DNA of 6,709 nt from SZUA-217 sp034658975. Its GTDB lineage: Bacteria; Actinomycetota; Acidimicrobiia; Spongiisociales; ZC4RG35. The stretch covers positions 1-6,709 of the forward strand of contig JAYEGJ010000133.1 in NCBI GenBank assembly GCA_034658975.1. The letters run 5' to 3'. Positions 1 through 5,510 of this stretch are shown here, piece by piece. Under the pieces are notes generated by a model. It ran no database searches and had not been told where the DNA came from. It saw only the letters and a program-made list of their open reading frames with translations. Both the position numbers and the translations under genes were made by a program. How positions within the stretch are numbered: position 1 is the stretch's first letter; each line of letters opens with the position of its first letter.

Positions 1-124
1 CCAGGAATTGGGCAATGACGATTCCGAGAGTCGATCCGAGAGCGGCCGTAAGCACCAGGGCCGGACCCACTCGTATCACAGGGGTCGAAGCGGTCGCCCC
101 TGCTGTCGATACATCGCTTGTCAC
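1..124 (-). CDS. Unidentified membrane protein, N-terminal fragment
   Basis: This is the first 41 codons of a minus-strand gene that runs off the left edge of the window. Read from a GTG at 124-122, the peptide begins VTSDVSTAGATASTPVIRVG (GTG read as Met in vivo). It then has a hydrophobic stretch at about residues 19-41, rich in Ala, Leu, Val and Gly and containing LTAALGSTLGIVIAQF. That layout, a short polar Ser/Thr/Ala N-tail followed by a helix, is typical of a polytopic membrane protein or transporter, but the family cannot be named from so little sequence. The frame is also open upstream of the GTG, and a TTG at 145-143 is an alternative start. I prefer the GTG because a TAGCAT hexamer lies 7 nt before it, as expected for a leaderless actinobacterial transcript; no Shine-Dalgarno is visible. 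It is divergent from the thioesterase gene. Confidence 0.55.
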   Translation of the reverse strand, partial: MTSDVSTAGATASTPVIRVGPALVLTAALGSTLGIVIAQFL

Positions 125-131
125 GCCGTGG

Positions 132-137
132 ATGCTA
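132..137 (-). promoter_or_regulatory. Candidate -10 element (TAGCAT) for the left-edge membrane protein
   Basis: On the minus strand TAGCAT is followed by 7 nt and then the GTG start at 124. This spacing would place the transcription start on or next to the start codon, which is the leaderless arrangement common in Actinobacteria. No convincing -35 is visible 16-18 nt further upstream. The same hexamer occurs 8 nt before the nfuA-like start at 4238. Confidence 0.35.
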
Positions 138-168
138 GACAGCAAATCGTCACGTTCCGGACACCGTT

Positions 169-174
169 TACGAT
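169..174 (+). promoter_or_regulatory. Candidate -10 element (TACGAT) for the thioesterase gene
   Basis: TACGAT matches the TAnnnT pattern of a housekeeping -10 and ends 10 nt before the ATG at 185. It would give a leader of only a few bases, which fits the lack of any Shine-Dalgarno in the pyrimidine-rich CTCTGCTCCC spacer. No clear -35 is seen. The 125-184 gap would therefore hold two divergent promoters. Confidence 0.35.
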
Positions 175-184
175 CTCTGCTCCC

Positions 185-997
185 ATGAATCACGAGCCTG
201 AAGGCGTATACCTCCCGACCGACGACCCCGACACGTACGAGTCGACACCCATGGCGAACGCCGGCTGGTACGAACAGGGTCAGCATGGCGGTGCCCTTGC
301 CGCGCTGATAACCGGTCATGTGGATCGCATCCCAACTCTCGCCGACATGCAGATAGCGAGAGTCACCGTCGAAATCTTCAGAGTTGTGCCGCTGGTTCCC
401 CTGACCATCAAGACAAAGGTGGTTCGCGAGGGCAAGAGAATCCAGAAGATCCGAGCCGACGTAACTGATCCCGAAGGGACGCTGCTCTCCATGGCCAGCA
501 TCCAACGCCTCCGGGTGGCCGACCTTCCGCTTCCTGAAGGCGCCGAGACCCCCGACGTCTCCCTGGCGGCTCCCTCCGATGTTGGATCATTCGACCCGGA
601 CACATGGGGGGTGGGAAAGGCCGGGAAAGTGATGTTTCATCGCAACGCAATCGAGATACGCGAGATCTTCGGAGGTTTCTCGACCCCCGGGCCGGGAGCG
701 ATATGGACCCGGCTGACCAAGCCGATCATCGCCGGAAGGGCGAATAGCCCGGTTCAGCGGGTGATCGCCGCCGCCGACTTCTGCAATGGGGTGTCGCTCT
801 CCCTGGGCGATGACTGGGTCTTCATGAACAGCGATCTCACAGTCCATATCAGCCGGTATCCGGAAGGCGAATGGGTGGCGCTCGATGCCGAGTCTCACTA
901 TTCGGAACTGGGGCGTGGAGTGGCGGCCGGGTCGCTCTGGGATCAGAACGCGTGGTTGGGAAGGTCGGCGCAGACCCTGTTTCTCGATCATGCATGA
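185..997 (+). CDS. Thioesterase-family protein (double hotdog, TesB/4HBT_3-like)
   Basis: A 270-residue protein with the length and layout of a double-hotdog acyl-CoA thioesterase-like protein, which would hydrolyse acyl-CoA or a related thioester in the cytosol. The N-terminal hotdog runs from about 20 to 115: GWYEQGQHGGALAALI (27-42) forms the buried helix, and the later strands include LTIKTKVVREGKRIQKI and the hotdog-like ASIQRLRV. The C-terminal hotdog runs from about 165 to 268: AAADFCNGVS is its helix start, WVFMNSDLTVHISRYPEGEWV its central strands, and the family-typical ending is AGSLWDQNAWLGRSAQTLFL. The ATG at 185 was chosen because homology-like sequence begins there; the upstream open stretch overlaps the divergent gene and has low-complexity Arg/Ser composition. 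The substrate cannot be told. The next gene starts 69 bp downstream on the same strand. Confidence 0.8.
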   Translation: MNHEPEGVYLPTDDPDTYESTPMANAGWYEQGQHGGALAALITGHVDRIPTLADMQIARVTVEIFRVVPLVPLTIKTKVVREGKRIQKIRADVTDPEGTLLSMASIQRLRVADLPLPEGAETPDVSLAAPSDVGSFDPDTWGVGKAGKVMFHRNAIEIREIFGGFSTPGPGAIWTRLTKPIIAGRANSPVQRVIAAADFCNGVSLSLGDDWVFMNSDLTVHISRYPEGEWVALDAESHYSELGRGVAAGSLWDQNAWLGRSAQTLFLDHA

Positions 998-1066
998 GAG
1001 TCGGCTAGACGACAAAGTGGGTTGGAAGCGGAATCGGCGGACCTATCCGCGTTGTTTCACCTGAAG

Positions 1067-2284
1067 ATGCGACGTTTATCTCTCCTGATAGCCCTGGCCA
1101 TCACGGCCGCAGCCTGTGGCGGGGCCACAATTGCTTCCACACCGACTACCACCAGTGATCCCGTGACCTCCGATACCCCCGCCCAAGACGATTCCTCACC
1201 CGACCTCGGTTCCGATGAACTGCCCTTCCAACTTCTCCAGGTGACCGGGGCATGGGAAACCGACTTCACCAAGAGGACGATCAACCTCGACGAGCTCCAA
1301 GTGGGAATCCCGTCGTCGGACCCCCGCGACGCCATTCCCCCGATAGACACGCCGATCTTCGAACCGGTGTCCGAGAGCGAATGGATTCAGGACCAGGAAC
1401 CGGGCGTCCTCCTCGATTTCGGCGGCGAGGCCCGGTTCTATCCGCTCGCAGTGCTGACCCGTCACGAAATCGTCAACGACGAGGTGGGAGGGGTCCCGAT
1501 CGCCGTCACCTATTGCCCGCTTTGCAACACGGCCGTGGCGTTCGACCGAAGGTTCGAAGACACAGTGCTCCGGCTCGGCGTTTCGGGCCTGCTCCGAAAT
1601 TCCGACCTCGTCATGTGGGACGACGTGACGCAGAGCCTCTGGCAGCAGATCACGGGCGAAGCCATCGTCGGGGAGCATGCCGGGAAGAGCCTCGCCACGA
1701 TTGCATCCGGAATCGTGCGCTGGGAGGACTTCCGGGCGAACCATCCCGACGGATCCGCGCTAGGGCCCGACCAGGGTCGTGGCGAGATATACGGGTTCAA
1801 CCCCTATGAGTTCTATTCCTCTCGCGCCCGGCCGTATGCCTTCTTCGACGGCGACATCGACGATCGGTTCCCCGCCCTGGAACGCATGGTGGGCGTCTCG
1901 ATAGATGACACGGACAAGGCCTATCCCTTCTCGCTGATCAACGATGCCAAGGCGGTCAACGACACCGTTGCCGGTCAACCTCTGGTTGTGTTCTGGGGAG
2001 CCGAAGACACCGCCGACGCCCTGGACAGCGGTGTTATCGCCGATGCGGCCGGCGTCGGAACAGGAATTGTCTACAGCGCCGAGGTGGATGGGCGTGTCCT
2101 CACCTTCGACTCGGTGGGGGACACAGAGTTCGTCGACCGCGAGACAGGGACGACGTGGTCGATCCTTGGCAAGGCAATCAGCGGCGAGTTGGCCGGAACC
2201 GAACTGGAATTGCTGCCCCATCGCAACGAGTTCTGGTTCGCCTGGCAGGCGTTCTTCCCCGATGCCGAGGTGTGGACCGGGTAG
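1067..2284 (+). CDS. DUF3179 domain-containing lipoprotein
   Basis: A 405-residue predicted lipoprotein. It starts with two Arg, a hydrophobic stretch (LSLLIALAITAAA) and Cys17 followed by GG, which is a relaxed lipobox. A Ser/Thr/Asp/Pro-rich linker follows to about residue 50, as in exported actinobacterial proteins. The rest matches DUF3179: IPPIDTPIFEPV (about 90-101), GEARFYPLAVLTRHEIVND (120-138), the hallmark TYCPLCNTAVAFDR (148-161, Cys150 and Cys153), DLVMWDDVTQSLWQQITGEA (180-199), YPFSLI and, near the end, LPHRNEFWFAWQAFFPDAEVW. The reaction is unknown; the paired cysteines could bind a metal or act in redox chemistry (inference). The ATG at 1067 is chosen over an in-frame TTG at 1022 because it puts the charged N-region and signal core at the start. 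No strong ribosome binding site is seen. The stop lies 5 bp from the opposing gene's stop. Confidence 0.88.
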   Translation: MRRLSLLIALAITAAACGGATIASTPTTTSDPVTSDTPAQDDSSPDLGSDELPFQLLQVTGAWETDFTKRTINLDELQVGIPSSDPRDAIPPIDTPIFEPVSESEWIQDQEPGVLLDFGGEARFYPLAVLTRHEIVNDEVGGVPIAVTYCPLCNTAVAFDRRFEDTVLRLGVSGLLRNSDLVMWDDVTQSLWQQITGEAIVGEHAGKSLATIASGIVRWEDFRANHPDGSALGPDQGRGEIYGFNPYEFYSSRARPYAFFDGDIDDRFPALERMVGVSIDDTDKAYPFSLINDAKAVNDTVAGQPLVVFWGAEDTADALDSGVIADAAGVGTGIVYSAEVDGRVLTFDSVGDTEFVDRETGTTWSILGKAISGELAGTELELLPHRNEFWFAWQAFFPDAEVWTG

Positions 2285-2289
2285 GAGTG

Positions 2290-2541
2290 CTACGCCACCG
2301 CCAGCGTGCCGATCATCCAAACGAGGAACAACCCGATGGCAAGCAGCAACACCGGACCTGTCTTCCTCCAGTTGAGACCCATCCACACCCCACCAATTAG
2401 CAGCGAAACCGACAACGTCACCGTCCACCACGTCGGTGCGAGCCCGGAGACGGCCGCACCGGCCGTCAGCATGGCCGTAACCAGCCAGAAGCCTGCCGAT
2501 ACCAGCGCGTAGAGAACCTGTCTCGGAGTGGGCTCACTCAT
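2290..2541 (-). CDS. Small three-helix membrane protein, unknown function
   Basis: An 83-residue integral membrane protein that I do not recognise. Three hydrophobic helices are visible: about residues 9-34 (VLYALVSAGFWLVTAMLTAG), 38-57 (TWWTVTLSVSLLIGGVWMGL) and 62-82 (GPVLLLAIGLFLVWMIGTLA), joined by the short loops SGLAP and NWRKT. The ATG at 2541 overlaps the mug stop codon as ATGA (2541-2538), which argues strongly for this start and for translational coupling to mug. A GAGG lies about 10 nt upstream inside mug. A start 12 codons further upstream would only add Gly/Arg-rich sequence encoded within mug. It is the last gene of the minus-strand mug unit and meets the DUF3179 gene tail to tail. 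Nothing shows a functional link to uracil repair. Confidence 0.7.
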   Translation of the reverse strand: MSEPTPRQVLYALVSAGFWLVTAMLTAGAAVSGLAPTWWTVTLSVSLLIGGVWMGLNWRKTGPVLLLAIGLFLVWMIGTLAVA

Positions 2542-3101
2542 CCAGCGCCCGCCTCGAGAGCCACCGTTCGGTACCAATTGGACAGGCTGTCAATCGTCTC
2601 GTGTGCGTTGAGACCACTGGGGTTGGGAACCGCCCAGACCTTGGCGCCGCCAAGCGTCTCATTCTGAGCCCCGAGGGCCGCTCCCGGTCTACCGAAAGCG
2701 GTCCGAAACGCCGTGACGCCGGCCACCGCGACGATGTTGGGCTCCAGGGCTTCGATTCGAGCCTGGAGCCGGCGCCCTCCATCCCTCAACTCGACCGCTG
2801 ACAGCTCCGCGGCCCGAACAGTGGCCCGAGCCACCAGGTTGGATATGCCCATGCCCTTGTCGACGAAGTCAGCACGTTGGCGATCGGTCAGCCCGATATC
2901 GGCATCTACCACCCAATCGATGATGCCGGCCCTCTCGAGAGCGGGATAGAACCTGTTCGTCGGATGACAGAAGTGAGTCCCGGTGGCGGCGGTCCACAGA
3001 CCCGGATTGATTCCTACCCAGAGCAGCCGGCAAGCGTCACCGATCAGATCGGGCACAGTGGTGTCCCGATATAGCGCCAGCTGTTCGGTGGTGAACGACA
3101 T
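2538..3101 (-). CDS. mug: Mismatch-specific uracil/thymine DNA glycosylase (Mug)
   Basis: A 187-residue protein of the Mug/TDG branch of the uracil-DNA glycosylase superfamily. These enzymes remove uracil (or thymine/ethenocytosine) from mismatches by cleaving the N-glycosidic bond and so start base-excision repair. Motif 1 is GINPGL at 30-35, whose Asn32 is the residue that positions water in this family. It is followed by GTHFCHPTNRFYPAL (41-55), and motif 2 is NPSGLNAHE at 160-168, the loop that wedges into the helix. GMGISNLVARAT (83-94) is also typical. The ATG at 3101 is preferred because the family N-terminus (MSFTTEQL...VPDLIG) begins there; an in-frame extension to 3209 is Arg/Pro-rich and is encoded by a hairpin and the neighbouring gene's end. 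No Shine-Dalgarno is present; a strong hairpin ends 9 nt before the ATG. Confidence 0.92.
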   Translation of the reverse strand: MSFTTEQLALYRDTTVPDLIGDACRLLWVGINPGLWTAATGTHFCHPTNRFYPALERAGIIDWVVDADIGLTDRQRADFVDKGMGISNLVARATVRAAELSAVELRDGGRRLQARIEALEPNIVAVAGVTAFRTAFGRPGAALGAQNETLGGAKVWAVPNPSGLNAHETIDSLSNWYRTVALEAGAG

Positions 3102-3110
3102 CAGGTAAGA

Positions 3111-3141
3111 GAAAGGGCCCGCGGTTCCCGCGGGCCCTTTC
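3111..3141 (-). terminator. Strong intrinsic terminator-like hairpin
   Basis: A perfect 14-bp inverted repeat: GAAAGGGCCCGCGG at 3111-3124 pairs with CCGCGGGCCCTTTC at 3128-3141 around a 3-nt loop. On the minus strand it follows the PLDc_N-SHOCT gene stop by 27 nt and is followed by TCTTACC, a weak T tract added to the TTTC of the stem. It most likely ends transcription of the nfuA-like/SHOCT unit. It lies only 9 nt ahead of the mug start codon. Confidence 0.8.
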
Positions 3142-3154
3142 GGTAGGACGAGAG

Positions 3155-3172
3155 CTAGGAGCCCGCTCCTAG
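3155..3172. repeat. Short perfect inverted repeat over a stop codon
   Basis: CTAGGAGC (3155-3162) and GCTCCTAG (3165-3172) form an 8-bp stem with a 2-base centre. The right arm contains the TAG stop of the PLDc_N-SHOCT gene (3171-3169). It sits 13 bp from the larger terminator hairpin, so the two would form tandem hairpins at the 3' end of that mRNA. Confidence 0.55.
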
Positions 3173-3546
3173 ACGAGGGCCTTGGCCTTCTGAGCCTCGA
3201 ACTCGGCATCGGTCAGCAGGCCCTTTTCGCGCAAGGCACCCAGCTTCTCGATCTCATCCGCAGCGCTGGCACCACCGCCCGCGGCCTGCTGGATGTACTG
3301 ACGCTGCATCTGGTCGTACCGGACGGCCTGATCGACATCACGCTGGTTCATCTCGTCGCCGTTGGCGATGAGGTATACCAACACGCCCAGGAGCGGCAAG
3401 AGCAGCAATATGAAGACCCAGACGGCCTTGAGGACGCCCGACTTGTCAGAGCGGAAGACGTCGGCGAAGACCTTGATGAGCAGCCAGATCCAGGCAACCC
3501 AGAGGAAGAACCAAACCGTCAACCAGATGAAATCCCAAAAACCCAC
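3169..3546 (-). CDS. PLDc_N-type membrane protein with C-terminal SHOCT domain
   Basis: A 125-residue protein with two parts. Residues 1-63 hold two Trp/Leu-rich membrane helices (about 5-28 and 40-61) in the pattern of the phospholipase-D-nuclease N-terminal (PLDc_N) module, including FADVFRSDKSG between them and the proline-containing second helix LLLPLLGVLVYLIANGDE. A charged/Gln-rich linker (about 64-92, QRQYIQQAAGGG) leads to a SHOCT domain at about 97-124: EIEKLGALREKGLLTDAEFEAQKAKAL. There is no catalytic HKD motif, so it is not a phospholipase. The role is unknown; SHOCT modules are thought to mediate oligomerisation. The GTG start at 3546 has the best Shine-Dalgarno of the window. 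The gene lies 77 bp downstream of the nfuA-like gene on the same strand. Confidence 0.85.
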   Translation of the reverse strand: MGFWDFIWLTVWFFLWVAWIWLLIKVFADVFRSDKSGVLKAVWVFILLLLPLLGVLVYLIANGDEMNQRDVDQAVRYDQMQRQYIQQAAGGGASAADEIEKLGALREKGLLTDAEFEAQKAKALV

Positions 3547-3551
3547 GTGTA

Positions 3552-3557
3552 CCTCCT
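3552..3557 (-). promoter_or_regulatory. Ribosome binding site AGGAGG
   Basis: A full AGGAGG on the minus strand lies 5 nt before the GTG at 3546-3544 and decides this non-ATG start. It is the only canonical Shine-Dalgarno in front of any gene in the window. Confidence 0.85.
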
Positions 3558-3601
3558 AGTACCTGGCCCAATAGAGCCTGCGATAACGAATACGGTCGGC
3601 G

Positions 3602-3607
3602 ATTGTA
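3602..3607 (-). promoter_or_regulatory. Possible -10 element (TACAAT) upstream of the SHOCT gene
   Basis: TACAAT on the minus strand lies just after the nfuA-like stop codon and would give a leader of about 50 nt carrying the AGGAGG site. The -35 region is not recognisable, so the gene may instead be co-transcribed with the nfuA-like gene. This is weak evidence based on one hexamer. Confidence 0.25.
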
Positions 3608-3623
3608 ACCGTCGTTTGAGGAG

Positions 3624-4238
3624 CTACTTCTTCTGACTCTCGTAGTAGGGATCGTCGCCCGAAGCGTGATCGGTCACGTCGAGAACTTGGGTGAGCTCGT
3701 CTATCGACTCGAGCAGGATCTTCTCGATTCCCTGCTTGAGAGTCACCTGGGCAAGACCGCAACCCTGGCATCCCCCATACAGCCTCAAATATGCGATCGT
3801 GCCATCGATAGAGACCAGTTCGGCGCCACCGCCATGGGATGCGATGGCGGGGTTGACCTGTTCGGTCAGAACCTGATTGACCCTGTCAACCAGGGGGCCT
3901 TTTAGGTCGCCGGTGGGCGCTGACATAGCCGGCGGAGCCGGGCTGTTGGGATTGTTCATCGCCAGGCCCTGGTCTGTCAGTTCGAGGATCGCACCGTCGA
4001 GCTTCCCCCGGTCGGCCTTGGGGAAGATGATTGCCAGGCCACCGTGACGTTCCTCGACCCAACTCTCCTTCATGTCCTCCAGTGGGACGAAGGCCAGCTC
4101 GTATGAGAACTGGGGGCCGCGGAAACCCGTCACCTCTATGGACAGGGCGTATTCGCTCTCGCCGGACTCGTTGTCCCTCAGTTGGGTGATCATCTCCAGG
4201 GCGTCGGGTGCAACGCCAAGAACAGTGCTTTCAGACAT
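3624..4238 (-). CDS. nfuA: NfuA-like Fe-S cluster carrier (NifU C-terminal domain)
   Basis: A 204-residue protein with the NfuA two-domain plan. Residues 1-100 resemble an A-type (HesB/IscA) fold: SGESEYALSIEVTGFRGPQFSYEL matches the core strands, and LDGAILELTDQGLAMNNPN matches the family's C-terminal strand and NNPN end. All cluster-binding cysteines are missing there, as in known degenerate NfuA N-domains. A Pro/Ala linker (99-108) joins a NifU C-terminal domain at about 113-188, with VNPAIASHGGGAELVSIDG and LRLYGGCQGCGLAQVTLKQGIE. Cys157 and Cys160 form the CxxC motif, which binds a [4Fe-4S] cluster at a dimer interface for delivery to apo-proteins. These are the only cysteines in the protein. 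The ATG at 4238 is chosen because the upstream in-frame extension (to 4304) runs into the divergent gene and a TAGCAT box lies 8 nt before 4238. The tail is acidic (DDPYYESQKK). Confidence 0.88.
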   Translation of the reverse strand: MSESTVLGVAPDALEMITQLRDNESGESEYALSIEVTGFRGPQFSYELAFVPLEDMKESWVEERHGGLAIIFPKADRGKLDGAILELTDQGLAMNNPNSPAPPAMSAPTGDLKGPLVDRVNQVLTEQVNPAIASHGGGAELVSIDGTIAYLRLYGGCQGCGLAQVTLKQGIEKILLESIDELTQVLDVTDHASGDDPYYESQKK

Positions 4239-4246
4239 CTGCGATG

Positions 4247-4252
4247 ATGCTA
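4247..4252 (-). promoter_or_regulatory. Candidate -10 element (TAGCAT) for the nfuA-like gene
   Basis: TAGCAT on the minus strand is followed by 8 nt (CATCGCAG) and the ATG at 4238. With no Shine-Dalgarno in the gap, this suggests a leaderless or nearly leaderless mRNA. The hexamer and spacing match those at 132-137. Confidence 0.4.
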
Positions 4253-4259
4253 CCCCCGG

Positions 4260-4265
4260 ATAAAT
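4260..4265 (+). promoter_or_regulatory. Candidate -10 element (ATAAAT) for the ATP-grasp gene
   Basis: An A/T-rich hexamer in otherwise GC-rich sequence lies 7 nt before the ATG at 4273. It sits within a small dyad, GGAT-AA-ATCC (4258-4267). No Shine-Dalgarno precedes the ATG. If real, it and the TAGCAT box form two back-to-back promoters in the 34-bp gap. Confidence 0.3.
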
Positions 4266-4272
4266 CCAACGT

Positions 4273-5472
4273 ATGCCTCGAGCCGTCGTCGTACTGCCCA
4301 GCACAACCTATCGAGCCGCCGACTTCGTGAGGGCTGCCGAATCCCTCGGGATCGAACTCGTAGTGGCTTCGGAGCAACCTCCGCCATTCGATATGGGCGA
4401 CCGGTACCTGCAGATCGACTGCTCAGACCCCGAAGCGGCCGCCGAGGCAGTGGCCAGACTGGGTGACTCGATTCCGTTGGATGGCGTGTTGGCTGCCGAC
4501 GACGGCGGAGTCGTCATCGCTGCACTCGCCGGTTCCAAGCTGGGACTGCTTTCCAATCATCCCGACGCCGCCGCAGCCACGCGGGACAAGGCCCGGCTTC
4601 GCGACCTTCTCCGTAGGGCGGAGGTGCCTCAACCTCGTTACGCCGTGGTCGAAAACGATGCCGATGTGGCGAGACAGGCCGGAGAGGTCGGATTCCCCCT
4701 GGTGGTCAAGCCCACAACCAGATCAGCGAGCCAGGGGGTAGTCCGCGCCGACGATCTCACCCAGCTCAAAGCCGCGGTGGCCAGGGTGAGGAGAATCGTT
4801 GGCCGCCAAGAGACCCTGCTGCTCGAGGAATACATGCCCGGCCATGAGGTCGCCGTCGAAGGCCTGGCCGTCGATGGGGAACTCACCGTTCTTGCCATCT
4901 TCGACAAACCGGACACGAGCCAAGGACCTGCCTTCCCCGAGACGATCATGGTGACCCCAAGCCGGCTTTCCGAGGAGACTCAGGATGAGATCCGTCGAGT
5001 GGCGTCGCATTCCGTACGCGGGTCGGGCCTCACCCATGGTCCCGTCCACGTCGAGCTCAAGGTTGATGCAGGCCAGGTACGGATCATCGAACTGGCCGCT
5101 CGATCCATTGGAGGGCTCTGCTCGCGCAGCCTTTCGTTCGGGTTGATGGACACTTCGCTCGAGACGCTGATCCTCCGCAACGCCATCGGGGCCGACAAGC
5201 CCGGGCTACGCAGGGAGCGGCAAGCCAACGGGGTCCTGATGATCCCGATTCCCAAGAGCGGGGTTCTGAATGCCGTGACCGGTGTTGATGAGGTCCGTGA
5301 AATCGAGGGCATCACCGGGGTCGACATCACCATCCAAGCCGGCACGACCGTGATGGCTCCTCCCGACGGAGACCGCTACCTGGGCTTCGTGTTCGCCAGG
5401 ACCAACACACCCGAAGAGGCCGAATCCGTCCTCCGGCAGGCGATGTCAAGTATCGAGGTACTAGTCACATGA
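4273..5472 (+). CDS. ATP-grasp carboxylate-amine/thiol ligase (L-amino-acid ligase-like)
   Basis: A 399-residue ATP-grasp enzyme. Family members activate a carboxylate as an acylphosphate with ATP and join it to an amine or thiol; the substrates here are unknown. Residues 1-95 form a Rossmann-like pre-ATP-grasp domain (VVVLPSTTYRAADFVRAAESLG; DGVLAADDGGVVIAALAG). The ATP-grasp domain follows: DKARLRDLLRRAEVPQPRY (105-123), FPLVVKP with Lys146, SQGV (153-156), the hinge LLLEEYMPGHEVAVEG (182-197), DKPDTSQGPAFPETI (211-225), and the metal-binding pair VHVELK (Glu261) and IIELAARSIGG (Glu273, Arg277). Residues about 315-395 look like the LAL C-terminal domain (VLMIPIPKSGVLNAVTGVDE). Biotin carboxylase is excluded by the absence of its biotin-carrier partners and its length. 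It is divergent from the nfuA-like gene, has no co-directional partner within 110 bp, and lacks a clear ribosome binding site. Confidence 0.85.
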   Translation: MPRAVVVLPSTTYRAADFVRAAESLGIELVVASEQPPPFDMGDRYLQIDCSDPEAAAEAVARLGDSIPLDGVLAADDGGVVIAALAGSKLGLLSNHPDAAAATRDKARLRDLLRRAEVPQPRYAVVENDADVARQAGEVGFPLVVKPTTRSASQGVVRADDLTQLKAAVARVRRIVGRQETLLLEEYMPGHEVAVEGLAVDGELTVLAIFDKPDTSQGPAFPETIMVTPSRLSEETQDEIRRVASHSVRGSGLTHGPVHVELKVDAGQVRIIELAARSIGGLCSRSLSFGLMDTSLETLILRNAIGADKPGLRRERQANGVLMIPIPKSGVLNAVTGVDEVREIEGITGVDITIQAGTTVMAPPDGDRYLGFVFARTNTPEEAESVLRQAMSSIEVLVT

Positions 5473-5510
5473 CGACACCCCAAATGAGAGAAGACCCCCA
5501 TGAGCATTGA
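5469..5510 (+). other. Possible 13-codon mini-ORF overlapping the ATP-grasp stop
   Basis: The ATP-grasp stop is embedded in ATGA (5469-5472), the layout of translational coupling. Reading on from that ATG gives MTTPQMREDPHEH and a TGA at 5508-5510. It is too short to be judged by composition and may be chance. It ends inside the start of a second mini-ORF in another frame. Confidence 0.2.

Noticed and set aside
8..184. In-frame N-terminal extension of the thioesterase from a TTG at 8
   Set aside because: The added 59 residues are Arg/Ser/Gly/His-rich with no family match, overlap a plausible divergent gene and the promoter region, and have no ribosome binding site.
1037..1050. Small hairpin GCGGA-CCTA-TCCGC between the thioesterase and DUF3179 genes
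   Set aside because: Only 5 bp, with a weak TTGTTT tail; such stems are common by chance in GC-rich sequence.
1022..1066. TTG start for the DUF3179 protein
   Set aside because: It would place 15 mostly polar/acidic residues ahead of the lipoprotein signal; the ATG at 1067 gives a standard MRR signal start.
1760..2431. Long minus-strand open frame (223 codons) across the DUF3179 gene end
   Set aside because: It is antisense to well-conserved DUF3179 sequence and shows no recognisable motif; long shadow frames are expected in GC-rich DNA. The same applies to the minus-strand frame at 1196-1744.
3102..3209. In-frame extension of mug by 36 residues
   Set aside because: It is encoded by the terminator hairpin and the end of the SHOCT gene and gives Arg/Pro/Ser-rich sequence; the family N-terminus begins at 3101.
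3585..3616. Imperfect dyad (ACGGT/ACCGT with AACG/CGTT) after the nfuA-like stop
   Set aside because: The stem is broken by a bulge and has an 11-nt loop and no T tract in either direction; not convincing as a terminator or operator.
4239..4304. In-frame extension of the nfuA-like gene by 22 residues
   Set aside because: It overlaps the start of the divergent ATP-grasp gene and resembles no NfuA N-terminus.
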